Shown piece after piece: positions 7,547-14,041 of a stretch of 44,727 nucleotides of DNA (positions within the stretch are counted from its first letter, which is position 1; each line of letters opens with the position of its first letter). The notes under the pieces are model-generated. The model saw only the letters and a list, made by a program, of their open reading frames with translations, ran no database searches and had not been told where the DNA came from. The stretch lies in NCBI GenBank assembly GCA_964614415.1, contig CAZTLE010000006.1, forward strand, positions 1 to 44,727. Reading direction: 5' to 3'. The DNA comes from CAZTLE01 sp964614415 (lineage in GTDB: Bacteria; Bacteroidota; Bacteroidia; Flavobacteriales; Flavobacteriaceae). The translations under genes were made by a program, and so were the position numbers.

Positions 7547-10042
7547 ATGAAGACTATTGGTACCCTTATCTTATTATTGACCTTGGTACTGGTTGGATGT
7601 AATTCCCCTTCGGAAGAGAATCCCACCAGAGTTATGGAGGAACCCCCTCATGATTATCTCTTCATGCAGCGGGCTTATCCTTTCGGAGAAATTCGCACTG
7701 ATGCCTACGCAGAGGCCATTCAGTGGAAACGAGATCAGGCAAATCGCAATGCTGCCGGTAATGCCATTTGGGAGTTCACAGGGCCATTGAATATTGGAGG
7801 CCGTATCTCGGATGTTGAAATACCCTCAGGTTCAGCACAAACCTATTATGTGGGAGCAGCATCGGGAGGAATTTTTAAAACGACCGATGGGGGAGCGAAT
7901 TGGAATCCGATCTTCGACGATCAGCAGATGCTTTCCATAGGGGATATGGAAATATCGAGGAACAATAATGACCTGGTATGGGTAGGGACCGGAGAACCCA
8001 ATGCCGGTGGAGGTTCGCTGGCCTATGATGGTGATGGTGTTTATAAGAGTACGGATGGTGGGACTACATGGGAATCCAAAGGGCTTCCGGAAGTAGGCAG
8101 TATCGGAAAGATCGTGATCGATCCCAATGATGATAACACAGTGTTCGTGGGTGCCATGGGCCCTCTCTTCCGAAATGATAATAACCGTGGTGTATACAAA
8201 ACAACAGACGGTGGTGATACCTGGAATCAGGTCCTTTTCGTGAGTGACTCTACCGGAGTCATCGATATGGCAATCCATCCAACGAATAGTAATGTGGTGT
8301 ATGCTGCCAGTTGGGAACGCATTCGCCGCCCCGACCGAAGACAATACGGTGGAGAAACTTCAGGCCTGTACCGATCCAATGACGGTGGTGCGACCTGGAT
8401 CGAAATGACCAATGGCCTGCCTACCAATCCCAACGATAAAGGACGAATTAGTATTGACATATCCAGATCGAATCCAAATGTACTGTACGCGCGTTACGCA
8501 AATGCATCCGGCTCCATTCAGGGAGTGTATCGTACCGCAGACGGAGGTAACACCTGGGTTACCGTGAATTCGAGTCAGCTGACGAATGTCGGCTTCCACT
8601 GGTGGTTCCGAGGGATCTTTGTGGATCCATCAGATGAGGATATCATCTACAACGTGGACTTTGTGGTCGAGAAGTCCACCGACGGTGGAAATAACTGGTT
8701 TACCGCGTTTCCTGGAGTACATGTCGATCAGCACGCCCTGGCGTTTAATGATCAGGTGGCTAGTGAGGTTATATTGGGTAATGACGGAGGGCTGTATGTA
8801 AGTTCCGATGACGGTGCTTCTTCCGTAAAAGATCTTACCTTACCCATTACGCAGTTCTATCGTTTCCATGTGGATGCACAGAATGTAAATAAAGTGTACG
8901 GTGGCTCTCAGGATAACAGCACGATGAGAACGACCACCGGTGGACTCAGTGACTGGACCATCATCAATGGTGGGGATGGCTTTCAACCGTTGGTTGATCC
9001 CAACAATACCAATGTGATCTACGCATTGTCACAATTTGGAGCCTTTGTGAAATCGACAAATGACGGAGCTTCTTTTAATTCTGCACTAAACGGAGTGAAT
9101 CCGGCTGAGTTTAAGAACTGGGATACTCCGACGCTTATTGATCCCAATGACTCACAAACGCTATACATAGGAACCAATAGAGTATATAAGACGACAGATG
9201 CCGCGAACAACTGGTCTGCCATTAGTCCGGACCTAACCAATGGTCCGCCCACCGGTAACCTAATATTTGGTACTGTGACTACTATTGACGTTTCTCCGCT
9301 TGATAGCGATATCATATACGCCGGAACCGATGACGGTAATGTATGGGCTACCAACGATGGTGGGTCAAACTGGACTCAGGTTTCAGCTGCATTACCGGTA
9401 CGATGGGTTACCAAGGTACTGGCATCACGCAGCGATGCGAACACGGTGTATGTTACCCTGTCCGGATACCGTTATGGCGAGGACAACGGACATGTATATA
9501 AAAGTACTGATCAAGGAGCCAACTGGACGGATATAGGGACAAGTCTACCGGATATTCCGGTGAACGATATTGTTCAGGACAGCTTCGGAAACCTGTTTTT
9601 AGGAACGGACATCGGGGTTATGGCCTCGAATGACGAGGGGGCCAACTGGCAAATACTGGGAGAAAATATGCCTTCGGTGGTTGTAACAGATATGCACATC
9701 CATGAAGGTTCGGACTTCCTGTTCGCCGGCACTTATGGTCGTTCAAGTTATAAATTGGATATAAGCACCGATGTACTATCGATACCCGATAATGCCTTGA
9801 TCAATACTATCGTTATGGCGCCCAATCCGGCTAACGGTTTTACCGAATTATCATTACCCAGCGGACTTCGCAATGTGAATGTGGTTGTATATGATGCGCT
9901 TGGCCGTTCGGTAAGTCAGACGGTTATGGACGCCGGAACGCAACGATTGGATCTGGCCGGTTTGACCGGTGGGATTTACTACGTGCGAATTTCCGATGGG
10001 AAGAACAGTGTAACCCGTAAGCTCATCATTGGAGGCCGATAA
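7547..10042 (+). CDS. Secreted Asp-box (VPS10/BNR-like) repeat lipoprotein with T9SS type A sorting domain
   Basis: 831-residue exported protein. The N-terminus is a lipoprotein-type signal with lipobox LVGC (Cys18). The body (about residues 55-740) contains roughly a dozen Asp-box repeats of the form S/T-x-D-x-G-x-x-W, for example TTDGGANW, STDGGTTW, SNDGGATW, TNDGGSNW and STDQGANW, as in sortilin/VPS10 and sialidase-like beta-propellers. The last 80 residues (from MAPNPANGF, through VYDALGRSV and LTGGIYYVRI, to RKLIIGGR) are a type A sorting domain for the type IX system, whose sortase PorU and shuttle PorV are encoded further along. Such proteins are often labelled glycosyl hydrolase, but no enzyme active site is evident. 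Its stop overlaps the start of the DUF1801 gene. Confidence 0.9.
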   Translation: MKTIGTLILLLTLVLVGCNSPSEENPTRVMEEPPHDYLFMQRAYPFGEIRTDAYAEAIQWKRDQANRNAAGNAIWEFTGPLNIGGRISDVEIPSGSAQTYYVGAASGGIFKTTDGGANWNPIFDDQQMLSIGDMEISRNNNDLVWVGTGEPNAGGGSLAYDGDGVYKSTDGGTTWESKGLPEVGSIGKIVIDPNDDNTVFVGAMGPLFRNDNNRGVYKTTDGGDTWNQVLFVSDSTGVIDMAIHPTNSNVVYAASWERIRRPDRRQYGGETSGLYRSNDGGATWIEMTNGLPTNPNDKGRISIDISRSNPNVLYARYANASGSIQGVYRTADGGNTWVTVNSSQLTNVGFHWWFRGIFVDPSDEDIIYNVDFVVEKSTDGGNNWFTAFPGVHVDQHALAFNDQVASEVILGNDGGLYVSSDDGASSVKDLTLPITQFYRFHVDAQNVNKVYGGSQDNSTMRTTTGGLSDWTIINGGDGFQPLVDPNNTNVIYALSQFGAFVKSTNDGASFNSALNGVNPAEFKNWDTPTLIDPNDSQTLYIGTNRVYKTTDAANNWSAISPDLTNGPPTGNLIFGTVTTIDVSPLDSDIIYAGTDDGNVWATNDGGSNWTQVSAALPVRWVTKVLASRSDANTVYVTLSGYRYGEDNGHVYKSTDQGANWTDIGTSLPDIPVNDIVQDSFGNLFLGTDIGVMASNDEGANWQILGENMPSVVVTDMHIHEGSDFLFAGTYGRSSYKLDISTDVLSIPDNALINTIVMAPNPANGFTELSLPSGLRNVNVVVYDALGRSVSQTVMDAGTQRLDLAGLTGGIYYVRISDGKNSVTRKLIIGGR

Positions 10043-10470
10043 TGAAGGATCTGCAGTTTGAAGATAACCCGGAGGTCGCCTTGATCTTCGAAAACTATCC
10101 GGATCCGGTTCGAAAGAAAATGCTGGATCTTAGGAACCTGGTCATCGAAACTGCCCGTGAGATTGAGAGTGTCACGCATCTGGAGGAAGCTTTGAAATGG
10201 GGGGAGCCGAGTTATCTTACAAAACACGGCAGTACCATTCGTATGGATTGGAAACCCCGATCACCGGATGTCTATGCTATGTATTTTCAATGCACGACCA
10301 GACTGGTGGAGACCTTCAGGCGGATGTTCAAAAACACCCTGGAATTTGATAGTAAACGGGCTATTGTATTTAAATTGGAGAACGAGTTTCCCAGGGAGCC
10401 CATCAAGCATTGCATCAAAGCGGCACTTACCTATCACAAAGTGAAGCATCTGCCTATGTTGGGAATATGA
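10042..10470 (+). CDS. DUF1801 domain-containing protein
   Basis: Small cytosolic protein (142 aa) of the YdhG/DUF1801 family, whose function is not established. Visible family features are the helical N-terminus (NYPDPVRKKMLDLRNLVIET), the central EEALKWGEPSYL, and the downstream segment ending in AALTYHKVKHLP. It overlaps the preceding gene by one base (TAATG), so it is probably co-transcribed and translationally coupled with the Asp-box lipoprotein. Nothing suggests a shared function. Confidence 0.85.
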   Translation: MKDLQFEDNPEVALIFENYPDPVRKKMLDLRNLVIETAREIESVTHLEEALKWGEPSYLTKHGSTIRMDWKPRSPDVYAMYFQCTTRLVETFRRMFKNTLEFDSKRAIVFKLENEFPREPIKHCIKAALTYHKVKHLPMLGI

Positions 10471-10584
10471 GCATTAAGAAGAAGCAAAAAATGGTCTGGT
10501 TTGTGAAAAGAACCGGCACTGATAACTATAGTTACTGAAATAAACTACTCTGAAACCATATCATGGCTGTTCAATCAGCTACCC

Positions 10585-11760
10585 ATGTATCAGCGTGTGG
10601 GGAAAGCGGCCTATAAGGCAGACCTCTCCAACACGTTGCTACTTATGGAATATCTCGACAATCCTGAGACCGCTTTTAAAAGCATTCACGTGGCCGGTAC
10701 GAATGGAAAGGGATCGGTGAGTCATATGATGGCATCTGTGCTTCAGGAAGCGGGATACAGGGTAGGTTTGTATACATCTCCACATTTAAAGGACTTTAGG
10801 GAGCGGATTAAGATTAACGGACAAATGATCCCGAAACGCCAGGTGTCATCATTTGTGGGAAAACACAAGGCGTTTTTCGAGGAGAATCAATTGTCGTTTT
10901 TCGAGATGACGGTTGGTTTGGCGTTCGATTATTTCAGAAAAGAGGAAGTGGATATTGCGGTGATTGAAGTGGGGCTGGGCGGCCGATTGGACAGTACCAA
11001 CGTGATCACCCCCGAAGTGTCCGTAATCACCAGTATTGGCCTGGATCATACCCAGTTTTTAGGCGATACACTGGAGTCCATAGCAAGAGAAAAGGCTGGG
11101 ATCATAAAAAAACAGGTTCCCGTTGTTATCAGTGAGTCGGCCACCAGAGTGGCGGATGGTGTGTTTCGGGAAATATGCCATGCGCGCATGGCACCGATGA
11201 TCCTGGCGTTAAAGACCACACTTCCTGATCCGGAGACCGACCTTATGGGGAATTATCAGGTTGAAAATGCGAGAACGGCGCAAGTTGCACTTCGACAACT
11301 CCGTAAAGGCGACTGGGAAGTCCCGGAAGAAGTCATCGAAAAGGGTTTAAAGAAGGTGGTTGAAAACACCGATTTGTTGGGCCGCTGGCAGGTTCTACAA
11401 ACAGAACCGAAAGTGATCTGCGATACCGCTCATAACAAACAGGGACTTACTATTGTGCTTGAGCAACTGACCTCCGAATCTTATAACAACCTACATATTG
11501 TCCTGGGCAGTGTGGATGATAAGAACCACAATGATGTACTGTCCTTGTTTCCTAAGGCGGCCACATACTATTTTTGCAAACCGGATATTCCTCGCGGATT
11601 GGAAGTTAAGATTCTTTCGGAAAGAGCGAAGGCTCATGGTCTGAAGGGCAGTCGTTATGGATCGGTGCAAAAAGCATATAGTGCGGCGTTGAAAGCTGCC
11701 GATTCAGATGATCTTGTCTTTGTGGGAGGAAGCACTTTTGTGGTGGCCGAAGTCATATAA
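10585..11760 (+). CDS. folC: Bifunctional dihydrofolate synthase/folylpolyglutamate synthase (5' end uncertain)
   Basis: Cytosolic Mur-ligase-family enzyme that adds glutamate to dihydropteroate and extends folyl polyglutamates. It has the ATP-binding loop VAGTNGKGSVSHMMASVL (about residues 37-54), the EVGLGGRLDSTNVITP substrate motif, SIGLDHTQFLG, and a C-terminal domain with CDTAHNKQG. The first ATG (10585) cannot be the true start by homology. The 15 codons before it read INYSETISWLFNQLP, which matches the conserved FolC N-terminus, yet there is no ATG, GTG or TTG in that open stretch. The likely initiation site is the ATA at 10540, or a base error is present. The region just upstream holds a 23-codon frame (10467-10538) overlapping the DUF1801 stop. 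Confidence 0.92.
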   Translation: MYQRVGKAAYKADLSNTLLLMEYLDNPETAFKSIHVAGTNGKGSVSHMMASVLQEAGYRVGLYTSPHLKDFRERIKINGQMIPKRQVSSFVGKHKAFFEENQLSFFEMTVGLAFDYFRKEEVDIAVIEVGLGGRLDSTNVITPEVSVITSIGLDHTQFLGDTLESIAREKAGIIKKQVPVVISESATRVADGVFREICHARMAPMILALKTTLPDPETDLMGNYQVENARTAQVALRQLRKGDWEVPEEVIEKGLKKVVENTDLLGRWQVLQTEPKVICDTAHNKQGLTIVLEQLTSESYNNLHIVLGSVDDKNHNDVLSLFPKAATYYFCKPDIPRGLEVKILSERAKAHGLKGSRYGSVQKAYSAALKAADSDDLVFVGGSTFVVAEVI

Positions 11761-11792
11761 AAAAGGCCAATACCACTGGGCACCGGCCTTTT
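11761..11792. terminator. Bidirectional terminator between folC and the APCDD1-like gene
   Basis: AAAAGGCC (11761-11768) pairs with GGCCTTTT (11785-11792). The T run on one strand and the A run on the other allow it to end both convergent transcripts. It starts directly after the folC stop codon. Confidence 0.75.
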
Positions 11793-11811
11793 ACATCTAA
11801 CAATTACTCAA

Positions 11812-12504
11812 TCAATAAACCCGCTCCAAAGGGATTTGAAGCTGGTGAGGTCTTCGGTCCGGTTGGTCAAAGGGTGTTCCGTCCACATGTTTGGCACCCA
11901 TGAAAAGCATGCCGTTCTTGAAATAGATGAGGTCGTAATCGGATACGATCTGTCCGGCGGCTATGTTGAACATGGGAAAGGACTTTCCAAGAATGTCTTT
12001 CTTAGTGCTGATTTCGAAAGGCGCTATGCCTTCAGGTAACGCCGAGTTGAGCATTGCGACGGCTTGCTCATGCAAGGGTGTTACAGCGAATCCTTCGTTC
12101 AGTACATAGTCAATATTCCATGCTCCGTTGGCGATTGGGTGTTCTATACCCCAATTCAGTGCTCCTTTAAATTCAAATTCCATGAGAGGTATTTGGCCGT
12201 AGTTATCGGCAAATAGTGTAATGGTGCCGACGAACTTGTCGTCATTCAGGAAAGTGAAATGCCGTTTTAAGTATGTGGGTTGAATGGCTCCTGATCCGGT
12301 GCGATCTTCGGTGGGTCGTAGCTCAACCGAGATGCTTTTCCAGTTCCCAAGAGCATATTCCTTTACTTCTTTTAATGTTTTGGGTTCCTGTACCATCTGA
12401 ATGGCTTTTTTGCGCTTGGAGATTGACTTCCGCTGTCCGCTTGCTTCCTGAGCGAATCCCAGGGTGCAGGCTAAGGTCATCATTGTTATCCATGTTTTAT
12501 TCAT
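11812..12504 (-). CDS. Exported APCDD1-like domain protein (230 aa)
   Basis: Predicted periplasmic or secreted protein. A signal peptide (MNKTWITMMTLACTLGFA, cut about residue 24) is followed by a basic linker, then a domain resembling the APCDD1 beta-barrel known from animal Wnt inhibitors. Shared features are GNWKSISVELRP (G-x-W-x-S, E-x-R-P), LKRHFTFLNDDKF, a middle GAWNIDYVL, FAVTPLHEQAVAMLN, and a C-terminal LFMGAKHVDGTPFDQPDRRP leading to LQIPL. The animal domain's cysteines are absent. I infer the family from remembered sequence, and the bacterial role is unknown, perhaps lipid binding. The longer frame to 12531 lacks a proper signal start, so ATG 12504 is chosen. It is divergent from the HxlR gene and may be controlled by it. 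Confidence 0.72.
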   Translation of the reverse strand: MNKTWITMMTLACTLGFAQEASGQRKSISKRKKAIQMVQEPKTLKEVKEYALGNWKSISVELRPTEDRTGSGAIQPTYLKRHFTFLNDDKFVGTITLFADNYGQIPLMEFEFKGALNWGIEHPIANGAWNIDYVLNEGFAVTPLHEQAVAMLNSALPEGIAPFEISTKKDILGKSFPMFNIAAGQIVSDYDLIYFKNGMLFMGAKHVDGTPFDQPDRRPHQLQIPLERVY

Positions 12505-12514
12505 TGCTTTACTT

Positions 12515-12545
12515 TTTGAATTACCATACAAAGTTGATATATTTG
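12515..12545 (+). promoter_or_regulatory. Promoter of the HxlR regulator gene
   Basis: TTTG (12515-12518), a 19-base spacer and TATATTTG (12538-12545) match the Bacteroidota promoter exactly. Transcription would start near 12552, just before the two ACTAGT-containing palindromes. Confidence 0.75.
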
Positions 12546-12555
12546 TCTAAATAAT

Positions 12556-12585
12556 ACTACTAGTCATTTTTATTAATACTAGTAT
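12556..12585. promoter_or_regulatory. Candidate HxlR operator (paired ACTAGT palindromes)
   Basis: ACTAGT at 12559-12564 and the 10-base palindrome ATACTAGTAT at 12576-12585 have centres 19 bases apart, about two helix turns. They lie between the mapped promoter and the regulator's start codon. HxlR-family sites (for example YodB) are often built from TACT/AGTA half-sites, and these elements contain both. Confidence 0.55.
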
Positions 12586-12599
12586 AAAAAAATAGACTA

Positions 12600-12941
12600 T
12601 TGAGTACAATAAGGAAAAACAAAGATTTCAATCCCAATGGTTGTCCGGTGACTCACTGTCTTAATAAGATCGGCGGTAAGTGGAAGCCGGTAGTTATACA
12701 TCTGATACGGAAGGACTGCAATCGTTTTTCTATGCTGCAGCGTGCTATTCCGGAGATAAGTAAACAAATGCTGGTAAATCAGCTTAGAGAGTTGGAAGAA
12801 GACGAAATCATCACTCGAACCATATTTGCCGAGGTGCCTCCCCGCGTAGAGTATGCCATGTCCGACTATGGCCAGACCTTAATTCCGGTAATTGACATTA
12901 TGCAGGACTGGGGAATGAAAGACATGAAGAAGGATTGTTGA
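12600..12941 (+). CDS. HxlR family winged-helix transcriptional regulator
   Basis: DNA-binding dimer (113 aa) of the HxlR/DUF24 family, many members of which respond to thiol-reactive or oxidising compounds. The motifs are NPNGCPVTHCLNKIGGKWKP at the N-terminus, followed by the recognition region FSMLQRAIPEISKQMLVNQLRELE, the wing (IITRTIFAEVPPRVEYAMSD) and the closing helix. Cys15 occupies the conserved CP position used as redox sensor in several members. The start must be the TTG at 12600, because an in-frame stop lies at 12585-12587 and no other start codon lies between. The promoter and palindromes just upstream point to autoregulation and possibly control of the divergent APCDD1-like gene. 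Confidence 0.9.
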   Translation: MSTIRKNKDFNPNGCPVTHCLNKIGGKWKPVVIHLIRKDCNRFSMLQRAIPEISKQMLVNQLRELEEDEIITRTIFAEVPPRVEYAMSDYGQTLIPVIDIMQDWGMKDMKKDC

Positions 12942-12971
12942 TCAGGCAAAATATTTTTAATTCTTACTGAA

Positions 12972-13007
12972 AACCCTGGGAAGAGTTCCCAGGGTTATTG
13001 ATTTTTT
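12972..13007. terminator. Strong hairpin terminator after the HxlR gene
   Basis: AACCCTGGGAA (12972-12982), loop GAG, TTCCCAGGGTT (12986-12996), then ATTGATTTTTT. On the minus strand the same hairpin is followed by TTTTC, so it may also stop transcripts of the minus-strand tRNA-Val. Confidence 0.85.
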
Positions 13008-13044
13008 GGGCCTGCCCACCGAAGCGAGCCCCGGCGAGTGCAAG

Positions 13045-13119
13045 TGGGTCATACCGGATTCGAACCAGTGACTTCTACCCTGTCAAGGTAGCACTCTAAA
13101 CCAACTGAGTTAATGACCC
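13045..13119 (-). tRNA. tRNA-Val (anticodon GAC)
   Basis: 75 bases on the minus strand fold as a cloverleaf: acceptor GGGTCAT with ATGACCC plus discriminator A, D arm with CTCAGTTGG, anticodon stem CTACC/GGTAG with loop TTGACAG (anticodon GAC), and T arm with GGTTCGAATCC. CCA is not encoded. It reads GUC/GUU valine codons. Confidence 0.96.
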
Positions 13120-13131
13120 GTGTTGAGCGAT

Positions 13132-13139
13132 CAAAAATA
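13132..13139 (-). promoter_or_regulatory. Likely -7 element for tRNA-Val(GAC)
   Basis: TATTTTTG on the minus strand, 13 bases before the tRNA, fits TAnnTTTG. No good -33 element is visible at the usual distance. Confidence 0.4.
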
Positions 13140-13164
13140 CAAATTTCAGAAAGAAAATGATACG

Positions 13165-13617
13165 TTACAGGGCCAATTCGTGTTTGGGAGCGGTTCCCTC
13201 GTATTCAAACAATCTGGCATAGTCGGTAACGTCTTCTACACCATCAAGGGAGCATAAAAAAGTGACAACAGCACAAAGTCCGTTAAAGAGCATTTCTTTA
13301 TTGGATGGGTCCAGGGGCTTGTGTGTATTCGGTCCGAACGGAAGTTCATAACCGCACGCCTCAAGGAACACGGCTTCTATGCGCAATAGTTCTTCCGGAG
13401 TATAGCCCTGGAATCTGCGTCCCAGTCTTTGATGTACAAGACCTACATAGGTTAATCGAAGAGTTCCCGGACCCTCAGAAAGGTGTTTCCACATGTCCCG
13501 ATTTCCGAGGATATTTCCAACTGCACATTGTTTGCAACATTCGGGATTCAGTTCATCCGAATGAAATGCGGTGTAAAGTTGTGCCAATGCATGCTCGAGT
13601 CGTTGTGGTATTTTCAT
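13165..13617 (-). CDS. Conserved flavobacterial protein with CCxxC motif (function unknown)
   Basis: 150-residue soluble protein with no signal peptide or membrane helix. Homologs in flavobacteria are, from memory, frequently labelled Na+-translocating NADH-quinone reductase subunit F. It has none of the ferredoxin, FAD or NADH domains of NqrF, so I reject that name. Visible features are a conserved NPECCKQCAVGNIL cluster (residues about 25-38) that could bind a metal, LTYVGLVHQRLGRRFQGYTPEEL in the middle, and VTFLCSLDGVEDVTDYARLFE near the end. It lies between two valine tRNA genes on the same strand. It may be co-transcribed with the downstream tRNA-Val(GAC), although a -7 element lies between them. 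Confidence 0.8.
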   Translation of the reverse strand: MKIPQRLEHALAQLYTAFHSDELNPECCKQCAVGNILGNRDMWKHLSEGPGTLRLTYVGLVHQRLGRRFQGYTPEELLRIEAVFLEACGYELPFGPNTHKPLDPSNKEMLFNGLCAVVTFLCSLDGVEDVTDYARLFEYEGTAPKHELAL

Positions 13618-13804
13618 AGCAGGGCGATTTTTTGCCTCTCTAAGATACGAATTTTGGAGGGGAATAGGAAGTGTTTTTACGAGGAGGTGGGATTGAAGAC
13701 CCCTGGGCGAGACCGCTGCTGCAAAAAGAATTCATTCCCATTACGCGAGCGCAATGGTGTTTTTTTTATTCCCACTACTTTCGAAAACAAGTTTTCGACG
13801 TATT

Positions 13805-13842
13805 GTAAACAAAAAAATTCCGATGCATTTTGCATCGGAATT
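13805..13842 (-). terminator. Terminator of tRNA-Val(TAC)
   Basis: A perfect 12-bp stem (13816-13827 with 13831-13842, loop TTT) is followed on the minus strand by a run of seven T and then GTTTAC. The rest of the 13618-13852 spacer contains only a second small hairpin (13781-13798, CGAAAAC/GTTTTCG) and a T tract. Confidence 0.88.
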
Positions 13843-13852
13843 CTAATTGATG

Positions 13853-13927
13853 TGGGCGCGAAGGGATTCGAACCCCTGACCCCTTGGGTGTAAACCAAGT
13901 GCTCTGAACCAACTGAGCTACGCGCCC
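13853..13927 (-). tRNA. tRNA-Val (anticodon TAC)
   Basis: 75 bases on the minus strand: acceptor GGGCGCG/CGCGCCC with discriminator A, D arm CTCAGTTGG, anticodon stem CTTGG/CCAAG with loop TTTACAC (anticodon TAC), and T arm GGTTCGAATCC. CCA is not encoded. It reads GUA/GUG valine codons, complementing the GAC isoacceptor about 0.7 kb away. Confidence 0.97.
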
Positions 13928-13948
13928 TAATACTTACTTAGGCGGGTG

Positions 13949-13979
13949 CAAATATAAGGGAGTTTTCAATACCTGCAAA
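13949..13979 (-). promoter_or_regulatory. Perfect promoter of tRNA-Val(TAC)
   Basis: On the minus strand TTTG (13976-13979), a 19-base spacer and TATATTTG (13949-13956) match the Bacteroidota vegetative promoter exactly. Transcription would start near 13942, 15 bases before the mature tRNA. Confidence 0.78.
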
Positions 13980-14041
13980 CTAATATTCTAAAAAATTAGA
14001 GGGCATTTGCCCATTGTTTTCAGGGGATTAATTCCAACGGA

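Noticed and set aside
7547..10042. Repeat protein as a glycosyl hydrolase or sialidase
   Set aside because: Asp-box repeats are structural and shared by non-enzymes; I see no catalytic residues of a sialidase, such as an Arg triad.
13165..13617. Label as NADH-quinone reductase subunit F
   Set aside because: No ferredoxin, FAD or NADH domain and only 150 residues, while real NqrF is more than 400.
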